A stretch of 64,000 nt of DNA from Sclerodactyla briareus (taxonomy: Eukaryota > Echinodermata > Holothuroidea > Dendrochirotida > Sclerodactylidae): positions 124,001 through 188,000 of the forward strand of contig JAODTK010001754.1 of the NCBI GenBank assembly GCA_026419785.1. The letters are read 5' to 3'. The notes below the pieces were generated by a model. That model was not told the origin of the DNA and searched no databases. It was given only the letters and a program-made list of their open reading frames with translations. Positions 1 through 9,962 of this stretch are shown here, piece after piece. A program made the position numbers and the translations under genes. Numbering within the stretch: position 1 is the stretch's first letter; every line of letters begins with the position of its first letter.

Positions 1-124
1 AAAACTTGGTCGCACATGCCTCGTACATGCGCCTGGACATAGCAGAGTTGTTGAGTTTCGGGAAAAAAGGGTCAGGAAGAGACAAAATCGTCATTGGAGA
101 GATCCCCGCCAGGCCCACAACATC

Positions 125-760
125 CTAAAAGAGTAATGAACAATCATGTCCGTGCTCAAAAGAATTCGCCCACTTCTTGAGAAATAAATCAAGATTGTTC
201 TTGAGTGCATTCACAATCTTAGCAGAAACAGCATGCTTCAGGAAGGCCTATTTCCCCCATTAAGGACTCTCTGAGGGAAGACAGATTTCGGAAGGTCAAA
301 TATACAGCGTTTCAACACGAGCTTGAGACCATACCCCTTTGGTTGTAACTTTGTAAAACTCAAAGGAATAGTGAAGGGAAGGCCCTCGAAACCATTAACA
401 ATTTTAAAAACCTAATCCAATCACCACGAATCTTCTCAGTTCTATCGAAGTTAACCGAGACGCCTTACTATCTCTTCGTAAGGTAAATCCTAATAGATTG
501 AATTAATCTAGTGGCCCTCCGCTGAACGTTCTCATCCCCGGCTTGTCTTACGAGAAATTATGGTTTCCATACTGTGGACAAATACTCCGGTTAGTCTCAC
601 CAAATGCTAAACCCCCTGACAACATATCTTTATCGAGGAAACTGAAGTGACGTCTAATCAATCCAAGAATCCACTTACCTCTCCTCTTAGCTTCAGCACA
701 TTCTGCTTAAAGGTTTCAAGGAGAACATCCATGTGCATAGTATTGTTTATGTCATATTCT
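125..760 (-). pseudogene. LINE ORF2 C-terminal fragment (CR1/Rex-like), degenerate
   Basis: Read on the minus strand, broken frames give the familiar tail that follows the reverse transcriptase of CR1/Rex-type LINEs. There is an LIRRHFSFLDKDML block near 610-660, then a LTSIELRRF-like segment near 435-455, VFKIVNGFEGLPF near 375-410, a VFPQRVLN block near 255-290, and AVSAKIVNALKNNLDLF near 180-235. A TAG lies at about 125-127. The frame changes several times through small indels, so this is not an intact gene. Bases 1-124 would be the element's 3' flank. The same order of blocks recurs at 6672-7300. Family placement is from remembered motif patterns, not a search. Confidence 0.7.
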
Positions 761-1059
761 ACATCACAGCGTCAATCCAAGTGTAGGAGCATTATCGTTG
801 GTTTACCGGAACTACCTATAAGGGTTCCGACGGACCGAGAAAAGGGGGCCGACAGGGGCTGGCTTCATACACTATGCAGCTATGGGCAAGACTACGGCTA
901 TATTTCTCTAGTATGTTATGTACATGGGTCCTCAAACTCTCTCATTTCGGCGGCTAATATCAATTCTTGAGAACAACGAAGCCTGGACATCATTACCCCT
1001 ACGACGGCACATCCTTATCGCCCGGGAGAGAGAACCCGCAGCGCTCTCTGAAACCTAAC
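761..1059. other. Unassigned DNA
   Basis: This may be the eroded upstream part of the LINE fragment ending at 125, but I could not follow the protein beyond about 760. Open frames here are short and have no recognisable domain. Confidence 0.3.
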
Positions 1060-1074
1060 CGTTGATTTCAGGGT

Positions 1075-1240
1075 GCTGCGCCGCGGGTGGCTGGGAGCAC
1101 ATGCCTGCCTGTCATCATAGCTGGTCCCCCCCCCCCCTCCCCACCGTCGGGAACTTTTCCGCATCTCTCAGGGAGTCCGAAGTGGGTACGCTAAATTTCC
1201 ACACACCGCGAAGGAATATTGCCCCACAGTATAGTATTTC
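1075..1240 (-). repeat. G/C-run interspersed repeat, copy 1
   Basis: A poly-C block near 1127-1143 is followed by a segment whose reverse complement contains TTTAGCGTACCCACT and then a CTCCC stretch. The same core (TTTTAGCGTACCCACTCGG) occurs on the + strand near 52451 and near 55020. It belongs to the poly-G-cored repeat family also seen at 1815, 32515 and 49890. Confidence 0.5.
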
Positions 1241-1548
1241 CAACTTTATAGCGAAAATTCCCATATTTAGCTAGAATTCTAAAAAAAAAAGCCTCGTATC
1301 TCTTATAATTGACGCTTTCCTCGCTCGAGTTTCATATCAGCGTACTCCTCCTGTTTTCCTACAGCCTATACCAAAGTGCAGATTTAGGTAGGATAAACAA
1401 TCTCATAAATCTCTCGAAATGTCTCTGGCCAAAAGAATACGTTCACAGTTCGTTGGGGAGGATGCTCGTTCTGCCGTTCTACCAACTGATTTGCATATAG
1501 TGTTAAGTGGAGTGCCCTCACTCGCAAGTACTCCCTTTGGCAGCCTTC
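1241..1548. other. Unassigned DNA
   Basis: I see only short open frames and an A-run near 1280; nothing recognisable. Confidence 0.3.
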
Positions 1549-1712
1549 GGGAAAACCGACCCTATTCTACTAGGGAAAACCCAACCTTGTTCTTTCCCGA
1601 CCCTATTCTTCCCTACTCGGGAAAACCCGAAAACCCGACTCTATTCTTACCCCCCCCCCCCCCCAACCTCATTACCCTATTCTTTTCCTACTCTGAAAAC
1701 CCGACGCCCTAT
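1549..1712 (+). repeat. Degenerate tandem repeat (CCCTATTC / GGGAAAACCC)
   Basis: Short alternating blocks of the type GGGAAAACCCGA and CCCTATTCTT recur about five times with variable spacing and enclose a poly-C run near 1651-1665. It is low-complexity sequence, and frames through it give only repetitive proline/threonine peptides. Confidence 0.65.
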
Positions 1713-1814
1713 TCCATTTGATTGAGTGTATGTTTTTTTGTGTATTTTCCATTTCTTCATTTTTATTTAGAAAAATAAAATTTGAAGAAATAAAGGTAAA
1801 AAGAAATGAAACAG

Positions 1815-1940
1815 AAAAATGCCGTATTGACCTAGGGGGTAAGGGTGAGGCTCGTCGGTGAACCTGGACCCCCCGTCGGGGAACTAACCGACCCCCCCCC
1901 CCTTCAGGGAATCCTGGCGCACCATTTTTTTTTTTTTACT
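1815..1940 (-). repeat. G/C-run interspersed repeat, copy 2
   Basis: The reverse complement reads GGTGCGCCAGGATTCC, then a poly-G core, then GTTCCCCGACGGGGGGTCC, then GAGCCTCACCC and CCCCCTAGGTCA. The same order occurs on the + strand at 49890-49962, which supports a dispersed repeat family. Confidence 0.6.
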
Positions 1941-2518
1941 TGATGCGAAGTACATTTTGCCTATCCTTGGTATCCTTTCTCCCGCAACTACTAAGGCAGA
2001 AATAATGGCCGACGAGCGACCTTGGCGCGGTAGTGACTACTAATGCTAATATGATAGTTCCACGCTAGTAACGCTACAGATCAATTAGCTCGCTTGACAC
2101 CATTGTAACAGACGGATATACTAGCCTCACTTGACTCGTACTCATGTCCCAGTTATCATGTTCTACCTATATCTGCTGTGGCGCCTACGCCACGACCAGC
2201 ATCCCAATGAAGGTACTCAATTTGTCTGAGTGCACTTCCTAGGGGAAGCGCCGGGTGAATGATTGCCCCTGAAAACGATCTGACTACAGACTATATCCCT
2301 GTCGTCCACCCCTGGATCGTAATGAGTCATTTAATCACCACAAATATCCTATCAATCAACTTCTTGTTACATGTCAAATGTTGGATATCCCCTTAGTACC
2401 GTAATTATTGGTTCAGTTCTTTGCGAACAGATGACACACATGTACTGCACTCAGAATGTTTTGAATCTAAGCCGTTGTCAATTTTTCTTCTTCTGAACGT
2501 GACTGTGTACAGTATCGA
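1941..2518. other. Unassigned DNA
   Basis: I see no repeat, long frame or RNA-like element in this stretch. Confidence 0.3.
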
Positions 2519-2597
2519 TTTTTTTTTTGTTTTTTTTTTTTTTTTTTTTGTTTTTTTTTTTTTTTTTTTTTTTTGGGGGGGGGGGGGGTTTTTTTTT

Positions 2598-2643
<46 letters not shown>

Positions 2644-2668
2644 TTTTTTTTTTTTTTTTTTTTTTTTT

Positions 2669-2707
<39 letters not shown>

Positions 2708-2727
2708 TTTTTTTTTTTTTTTTGTTT

Positions 2728-2776
<49 letters not shown>

Positions 2777-2851
2777 TTTTTTTTTTTGGGGGGGGAGGGG
2801 GTGGGGGGTTGTTTTAGGGTTTTTTTTTTTTTTTTTTTTTTTTTGGGAGGG

Positions 2852-2886
<35 letters not shown>

Positions 2887-2900
2887 TTTTTTTTTTTTTG
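2519..2900. repeat. About 380-bp poly-T tract with poly-G interruptions
   Basis: The + strand is almost pure T for about 380 bases, broken by single Gs and by G-rich blocks near 2575-2588, 2788-2815 and 2845-2853. Open frames across it, all-Lys or all-Phe, are composition artefacts. Such a length is more typical of a stalled or unresolved homopolymer in a long-read assembly than of a normal retrotransposon tail, although a true giant poly(A) tail cannot be excluded. Confidence 0.85.
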
Positions 2901-3331
2901 TGTACTGGAGTTCGATAGCTCTTGTATATTAAAGTGATATGATTAGTACTGGCCAACTTTGAATACTAAATGAGTCTTTGAACTCATTGTGGCATTAACT
3001 TGTAATCGTACTCGGTCAAATGTTCTGACATCCACAAATACTCCATTCATGGATTTCCCCTAACTTATGCCCCTAACCGCCTGTCTTATGATCTTAACCC
3101 TATTATCCCCCAACCTGGGGGTGATCGTCCGGGTAAGGTATTCGTCCGGGGGTGTCCGGTCACGGTTAGGGTCACGTAGATAAAATTGCGGTTGACATTT
3201 TTTGTCACGAGTCTTCCAAGCGACAGTACTCTTTATAGAGGCACTATTACCGTCTCGTACACCCGGCTATATAGACGGTTCCGTTGACCCATGGTATTCT
3301 GGTATATCGCGAACTTAGTAACAGTTTATGT

Positions 3332-3382
3332 TAGTTACGGTCTCAGCAATATATATTACGATATATGCTGAAACCGTAACTA
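3332..3382. repeat. Near-perfect hairpin
   Basis: The arms are TAGTTACGGTCTCAGCAATA (from 3332) and ATATATGCTGAAACCGTAAC (from 3361). They pair over about 22 positions with one mismatch and one bulge around a short loop of about six bases. This could be a foldback repeat remnant or a structured transcript. The stem is shorter than usual animal pre-miRNAs. Confidence 0.6.
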
Positions 3383-3606
3383 TCGTCAACTACTTCCACT
3401 GGTGACTATTTTTCCATTGTGACTCATGCAAATGTCGGAGTGCTCCAGACGACGCGGACCACTCTAATATCATGAAACCCTTTTGTACCCGAGAAATAAG
3501 AGTTCTCTTAAGCAATAAGAAGCAGTCGTTGGCGAACCGGGAGGCCGGGAATTACGGAGTGCGCTATTTTGAAACTTCCCAGAATTAGAAAGAACATGGC
3601 CGGACT

Positions 3607-3670
3607 AACGTGATCGCTGTTAATGTGATCGCTGTTGCGTGATCGCTGTTGACGTGATCTCTGTTGACGT
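3607..3670 (+). repeat. 15-bp tandem repeat, 4 units
   Basis: The unit, about AACGTGATCGCTGTT, occurs four times in a row with small changes (one lost base in the third unit, CTCTG for CGCTG in the fourth). It has no obvious coding role. Confidence 0.75.
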
Positions 3671-4196
3671 CCTCAAGTTCTTTGTGGTGAGAATCTCAGG
3701 ATAAGACGGGAACCACATTAGTAATAGTTAAAGGCCAACAATCTTGTGATATGAGTGGACTTTTGGTACTTCCTATTCATTGCATACTACATCTGAAACC
3801 CCAGACCACGTCGCCGATTCGAGTCTACCGCTAGGCACACTCGGCTATCCCTGCAAATTTGCTTTGACATCACGCGAGGTACAACGGGATCCTATATACG
3901 AAGTTATGTAAAACATGTATTTTCTGAAATGTTGTACTAATCAAACTATGGTGGGATCCGATAAAAAATTCAAGATAATCAAATTCATTTCGCGGTGCCT
4001 TTCTTTTTCGTCTTCTGTTTATCAAGTCTCCATCTTCTCACTCTGTCTGTCTGTCCCTGTCTATCTGTCGTCTGCGGGTACTGCATCCTGTATACGGATC
4101 TCCGGTATATCCAGTAGTGCATTGGATAATTTAGTAATGTAGAAAACTACGTTCGTGTAACATAATTGCTTTGAACTAGCAGTTTTTTCACCTGGA

Positions 4197-5345
4197 TCAA
4201 CCGGAGGCCACCCCGGCGAGAATAAACCAAGAAGTAGGTTGATTAAACCTGAGAGCCTTCGTTCCCAGTCTGGTCTTGAACTTATTCATGTTGGTGCCGA
4301 AACCCACATTTTCCCTCCGGGAGCTTATCCTGTTTTCCATATACGCTTGAGAAACGTATGACCTGATTTTCTTGCTGTGTCCTCTAGGTATAGTGCAGTA
4401 ACAATTCAACACTATTTCCACCATTCACATTTAGTCTGCTGTTTACTGAATGTTTTGCACCTAGTATCAGGTCCTGCCGTAGATGCCTCTTTTCTATGTT
4501 AATTAAATCCATTTCAAAAGTAGCCTCCTCCTCATAACTCTTATTTCTGAGTCTGTTACAACTTTGGGCATTCCCCGTTCGGACCCTCCAGCGTTTGATG
4601 CTATGGTTTCACCAGATAGGAAATACCAATAGTCCTATGCGTCTGACTATGACCTTGTAACTTGGGTAATTATCTCCTTATCAAACTTTTAATTTCTTTC
4701 TCTTATTTCAACTCGACGGTTGCTTTCTTGCAGCTTCCGCCCGGCTACTGAATGAAGTTGTACTCACATAGATTCCCAAACCTCTTTCTTTCTCCTTTGA
4801 TCCATTCTGCTCTCTCATATAGATACTTATATGTCTGTGTCGGGTTATGAAACCGAAGTGCAAACTGGTACATTTCGCAGCATTAACGGCCATCTGCCAC
4901 TTGTTTGTCCCCTAGTAACTTGTTAATATCGTCTTGTAATTTCACTCTATCGTCCTTCTCTTCCTCTCTCCCTTTATTGGCGTATCACCTTGTATCATCT
5001 GCAAGCTTACTCAAGTCCGAATTCAGATCCGTGCACGTCAATGCATCCATATACATTGTTAACCATATTGGTCCATGTACTGACCCTTGTACTAATGAGC
5101 TGTCACTGGTTTCCAATCTGATCCACCCCATCAGCACAAACGCTGTCTTCTATTTTCAGCCATTCAGCATCCAAATCCGAATTTTGCCCCTCATGCATGT
5201 GGCCTGTACTTTGCGATCAATCGGTGTGGGGGACGGATTCGAGATAGGTGGAAAAGGACATATCAAAAACCAACACCAAATTTTGAGGTTCTGATGTTGC
5301 CTGAGTCGAGATATTCCGATTCACTTCTGAGAGATTTGAGATTGA
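4197..5345 (-). pseudogene. LINE reverse transcriptase fragment (CR1/Rex-like), decayed
   Basis: Minus-strand translation in shifting frames gives the reverse-transcriptase landmarks in the right order. There is a VPH block (5226-5234) of the 'D-F-S-K-A-F-D-x-V-P-H' region, QGSVHGP (about 5071-5090), SKLADDT, the catalytic YADD-type motif (4991-5005), a WQMAV-NAAKC segment (about 4870-4898), then KERGLGIYVS (about 4765-4795) and a C-terminal RGHSKKIRS block (about 4360-4385). This is the non-LTR type of the CR1/Rex/Jockey group and would encode target-primed reverse transcription. The catalytic D-D pair survives, but the frame is broken repeatedly, so it is inactive or badly sequenced. No endonuclease domain is visible upstream. 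Confidence 0.8.
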
Positions 5346-6424
5346 GGATCCATGACCATCACGGGGAAACGATGAGAAGGCTGCCCAATAGCCATTAGGA
5401 TAAATGCTTGCACTTTAGCGCCGTACATAGCGTGCTCCTCCTATATACCATACGCTAAGCGGTATGACAAAAATTTAGATGCTATTGCCAATGCGGGAGA
5501 ACAACCAGATTTTTCAACGACCCAATGGTTCACATTTTTCAACGGCCCAACCAATTGAACCGCCCGCCCAGACGCATTCATTATCGATTATGGGATATCG
5601 TCTTCGTATGGCGGTCACTATTATATAGATAATCTATTGTACCGGTAATCGCAATGGGACCTTTCTGGTGTGACGTCCATGGACACGTCATTTTCTTCGC
5701 CAAGTGCCTCGAGAGATACTTGGCGCAAGTCGATTGAAGCAGTTGTTGCCTCCTGTTTCGATTGTATAAAACCTTCAAAAACCCATAAAGCTAGTCTATT
5801 GTTGCGTATGCGGGTCCGCCTACACATGTGAAATATCGCGAATTCACGTGAGTGAGAAGGGGGACAGTGTCAGGAATATGGCCTTTAGTTTGCAGAGATA
5901 GATAGTGGTTCCACAGAGTCAAAATAAAATGAAAATAAATGAATATAAATGCAAGCAAACTAATACTGATAGGCAAAATTAACGTGGGATTGTAGTCATA
6001 AGATAAATCTCGAAAACAAATTATAGGCACCCAGCAGCAGCATTCAGATACATTGAAACAAATGGTATATTTCACGCATTTGTCCGTTCCAAGTAAAATG
6101 CTATAATATAGGGAAAGTATTGTGATGATTCCGATATACCGAGTGGTGCTGCACGTTACGATATTTGTTGTGACGTCATGCAAATTCGCCGTCGTTTGTT
6201 CGCTGGCACGCAAGCAAACGACAATCCATCTCTAAACACATTGTACCAATGCGTAACGGATGGTGCATCCACCGCGAATGAAACTCTAAAAAAAATAAAA
6301 CTCTATGGAATATCTTTTTCAAGAAGCCCAATCAAACGACAGTATGCATACGGCTGTTGCATTTTAAAGGTCTTTCCGCATGAACGCAGAGTGGTATCTT
6401 CGAAGCCAAACGTCGTTTCGTGAA
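5346..6424. other. Unassigned DNA
   Basis: This contains a 140-codon minus-strand frame (5791-6213), hydrophobic and without a recognisable domain, and an 81-codon plus-strand frame (6178-6423). Neither shows coding features I can defend. Near 5513-5548 the phrase TTTTTCAACG-CCCAA occurs twice. Confidence 0.3.
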
Positions 6425-6490
6425 TATTGGATTTTCACATCATCCCGGACACGAACAGACCGCACACCTATGGAAATACCAGCCTAAAGG
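6425..6490 (+). repeat. Fragment of foldback repeat family
   Basis: GGATTTTCACATCATCCC followed by CCTATGGAAATACCAGCC resembles the arm at 8222-8275 (GATTTTCACATCCAGCC ... TTCTATGAAACCCAGC). It is probably a solitary arm of the same element. Confidence 0.4.
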
Positions 6491-6671
6491 ACGGGGTGTG
6501 GGAGGATGCGGTATGGACGGGACCCGTTATTTTTAAACGTTGGAACGGATTATCGAGTTGTAGTAAATTTTAAAGAATGGTGGGATTCCATAATGCACAT
6601 CTCATGAAGATGCTGAAGCCACCGATATCCCAAAAAAAGGAGGGGGAAACCCAGATGCATGAAGAATTAGC

Positions 6672-7300
6672 CTAACAATCCTTGATAAACAGGACCGTCT
6701 TCAAGGGCAAGTCAAACTCTTTAGACCAAACAAATCTTCAGGAAAGGCTATTCCAACTAGTTGCTAACTCTTGCGGAAAAGAAAATATTCACGGGATTGT
6801 CCAATCTGCAGGGTTTGCCACGAAGCTTGAGCAATGACCCACCATTGGAGGTACATTAGAAAAATTGAACAAAAAAGGGGGAAGAATTAGTGAAGGAAAA
6901 GGCCCTCTAATTTATGAAACAATTCTTAAAACCTGAATCAAATCACTCGAATTCGTTTCAGCTGCATTGAAATTAGAAGTTAGACGAAACGACTTAATCT
7001 TCTTCGTAACAGGTAAATCTCTAAGACAGTGATGAAGTGTATAGTAGCCCCTCTGCAAGGTTTTCAATAACATGCTTATCTTTCGAGAAGTAAGGACTCC
7101 AACTTGGGAAGCATACTCCAGGTCTACCAGTCGCTTGAACAGCCTGACAACATATCTGCCTGGAGGAAAAACTGGAGTTATGACCGTCTATCTATCAAGC
7201 CAAGAATCCAATCACCTTTCCGCGCAGTTCCAGCCACACTGCTTAGAGGGTTTTAAAAAAATGAACTCCGAGATCCTTTTCTGAGTTCACCTGAGCAGGT
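6672..7300 (-). pseudogene. LINE ORF2 C-terminal fragment, second copy
   Basis: The minus strand gives EKDLGVHF (about 7260-7285), WILGL (about 7215), LVDLEYASQVG (about 7095-7130), RGKPCRLDNPVNIFFSARVSNSW (about 6760-6840, broken across frames) and a TAG near 6672-6674. The order matches the fragment at 125-760, including DNA-level similarity such as CTGACAACATATCT (606 and 7140 regions) and CCAAGAATCCA. Several frameshifts and stops are present. The direction is the same as the other two LINE pieces, so they may be remains of separate insertions of one family. Confidence 0.7.
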
Positions 7301-7868
7301 TTGGCAATTAACTAAAGGAAGCGTGGCGATTGTAGAAAACCACATGCATAACTTTGCACCTTATCGTCATTGAAAAAACATTGCAATCGAAAGATAATTG
7401 GGAGATTATATCCGGATACCTTTGAACAATTGCAACATCTTCGTTCGAGAGCAAGAGCCGGTTTAAGAGAGCTGCATGAGAATACCTATCAAAAGCTTGG
7501 AAGTCCTAGGAAAATTGTTGATCAACAGCACTGCCTTATCAAACTGCACTAGTAGCATCTTCCATTAAATTCTAGGAGGAAATAGTCAAGCACGAACGAT
7601 TTTTCTTGATTTTTGGCCGGGAAACCCCGAATTAGCGAATAGAGTATCTTCTTTGGAAAAATAATCGACGTATATAATCCCGAAAATGGATTCCAAACAC
7701 ATTGTAGACCAATTAGGCTACCACTAGCAGACTAGTAAAGACTCACGGGCCTGTAATCACATGGAAGAGAACATTATTATACAGTTTATATTTCCTCTGA
7801 ACATATCGGACCTCTCTGGGCAAATATTATTTTGACACTCATCCGTACGGATGGAACCCCTACAGCCT
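7301..7868. other. Unassigned DNA
   Basis: This may include more upstream LINE sequence up to about 7420, but I could not anchor motifs there. Otherwise nothing is recognised. Confidence 0.3.
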
Positions 7869-7871
7869 AAT

Positions 7872-8275
7872 AGGTGGGGATTCCATAGATGTTCTTATGC
7901 GTATCCGGGCTGGATGTGAAATCACATATTAACAACGTTTGTTTCTGGGAGAAACGAAAAAGGGCAGCTGCCCATGCATATCGCCGTTGTTGTGCTTGGG
8001 GCTTTTCAGGAGATATTCCATAGAATTCATTCGGGGCGGGTGTAAGCGCATACCCGCATACGCGTTCTTGGCATGTGCTTATAACGAAGCAAAAACACGC
8101 TGAAATAGGTGAAATAAGGCACATGAGGCATGAGTTCTGAATGGGGCATTTTTATGTTTTTTTGCGCATAAACTTACAGTGTTTTCCTGCCTCTGAAATC
8201 AACGTTCTTCGTTCGTAAATAGTGATTTTCACATCCAGCCGCAGATACGCAATTAGCGCCTTCTATGAAACCCAG
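7872..8275. mobile_element. Foldback/MITE-like element
   Basis: The left part (7872-7950: GATTCCATAGATG ... GGGCTGGATGTGAAATCACA ... GTTTGTTTCTGGG) is an inverted version of 8175-8275 (CTGAAATCAACG ... TTTTCACATCCAGCC ... TTCTATGAAACCC). The arms are imperfect, about 80-100 bp, and separated by about 220 bp. No transposase frame is present. A related sequence lies at 47505-47775. Target-site duplications could not be identified, so the element class is inferred. Confidence 0.5.
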
Positions 8276-8920
8276 CTACACGGAAATACGTTGTGGTGGC
8301 AGTATGAAAGTTTCAAATCTCTCGATTTCGATGGTTCCTTCTTTTTCCGTAGAATCGCCTGAAACTGTTTCTGAAGTCCAGGAGAACCAGGGATTTCATT
8401 TTAATGAAAGAATAGTTAGAGACCCCTCTAGAGAATCTGCTCCGCATAAGAATTACAGGCTGTTAACTTTGAGAGCCTGAATTCTTAAAATGCTGCTTGG
8501 GTGCATGTGCTATTATAACGAAGGGCAACACCAACGCTGATTAGGTGAAATAAAGCAATGAGGCATGAGCTGATCATTTTTATGTTTTTCGGAACCAACT
8601 TACTAGGTTTTCTATTCTGAAAACAAAACGTTCGTTCAGGAAATATGTGATTTCACACTCCCCAGCCCAATACGCAATTACGAATTGTGGAATCCCCAGC
8701 CTAACACAGGGACAAACTTGTGGTGGCAGTATGAAAGTTTCAAATTCCGAGTTTCGATGGATTCTTCTTTGTCGTAGAATCCTGAAACTGTTCTGAAACG
8801 AGGAGAAAACCAGGGATTTCATTTTAGATAAAAGAATAGTTAAGGGACACCCTCTAGAGAAAATCGCTCCCATAAGAACTACAGGCTGTTAACTTTGGGA
8901 GCCTGAATTCTTAAAATGCT
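8074..8920 (+). repeat. Two-copy tandem duplication, unit about 420 bp
   Basis: Unit 1 (8074-8494) and unit 2 (8506-8920) share long stretches in the same order: GTGCTTATAACGAAG / GTGCTATTATAACGAAG, TTTTTATGTTTTT, GTGGTGGCAGTATGAAAGTT, CCAGGGATTTCATTTTA, ACAGGCTGTTAACTTTG and GAGCCTGAATTCTTAAAATG. They differ by many one-base indels. The 71-codon frame inside unit 1 is broken in unit 2, so it is unlikely to be a gene. Confidence 0.85.
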
Positions 8921-8924
8921 GAGT

Positions 8925-9750
8925 CGTAGCCGTATATGGTCTTTCTCAGTCCGACCGTGCGTGAACTATTATATCAGGCAGTTATGGGCCTTCATTGATC
9001 CAAATTACAACTTACATGTTCGGGTCTCCACGAGGTTTACACAAGGGAAGAGCTGCAGATACCCTGTACGTTACACAGTGCTGGCCCGTGCGGATTCAGT
9101 TCGGGTCCGTACGCTTTACCCCAGACTTTGCCCGTATTAATTTCGGGTACGGCGCCCAGTGCAGTGAAAAAACACCCCAAAGAGCAGTTCACCAAGTTAA
9201 TCCGTTACACACTTTTTGAGCCCTGAGTGCAGAGCTTGACTTTCGGTTAGCACCATCCTATATTTCGTTTCTATATGTACACATGTTCCTCTGAACAGTC
9301 CAGTGATAGTTTGCAAATGTTTATCATAGAAAACGTTCTTGTAGTAGTCACTTGAAAAGTTCAACAGGCATCTCTTATCTTGGGGTTCGAATACGAAGAG
9401 AAACGTGTCACAAATTCTTCGCTTTTCCCGTTCGTTTGGTTTAGCGATTTCGTCATGTTTGGTCGAAAATGCTGGTGTAAAAGTGGACGTCATTACGAGG
9501 TCCTTCGATTTCCCTAACTTAGATATCATTCAACTTGAAATATTACGTTGTCAAAATATAGGAGTTCACACAATCGCGCACCCTGTAGGCACGGATTGGC
9601 GACATGTCAATGGCGGCTGTCCAAACACTCATGCAGCACGGGGATTTATCATATGAGACATCTGGCTGCGCCAATACGCTGTTCATGCGAAAGAGTCAAC
9701 AGACACTACTGTTTCCACATTCATGGTTCAGCACTATCGAAACAGACTTG
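8925..9750. other. Unassigned DNA
   Basis: Several 70-110-codon frames occur on both strands but overlap each other, and none has a recognisable domain. Confidence 0.3.
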
Positions 9751-9962
9751 TAGTACTCGGGCCGTACTCGTACTCGAGTCCGTACTCGAGTCCGAATTTC
9801 TGTGCTCGTACTCGCACTCAAGTACCTTGCCTCAGTACTCGTACTCATCTCGTACCTGGACCTGGGTCTCCGTACTCGACTCGTCTCCGACTCTGAGATC
9901 AGCGTACTCGTACTTCATACTACTGTACTCGCCTGATCTGTACTCATACTCATCCTGAGTCG
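9751..9962 (+). repeat. Degenerate (GTACTC)n hexamer array
   Basis: Repeated GTACTC/ACTCGT hexamers with frequent one- and two-base departures fill about 210 bp. A second array of the same hexamer is at 11641-11835. Confidence 0.85.

Larger units (their letters stand above)
2901..4190. other. Unassigned DNA with a hairpin and a short tandem repeat
   Basis: Apart from the hairpin at 3332-3382 and the 15-bp tandem repeat at 3607-3670, listed separately, I recognise nothing. There is no frame longer than about 75 codons and no domain. Confidence 0.3.

Noticed and set aside
2405..2956. Lys-rich (minus) and Phe/Gly-rich (plus) frames of up to 183 codons
   Set aside because: They are translations of the poly-T/poly-A tract, not genes.
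5791..6213. 140-codon minus-strand hydrophobic frame
   Set aside because: Composition follows AT-rich DNA, with no domain, no splice context and no supporting neighbour.
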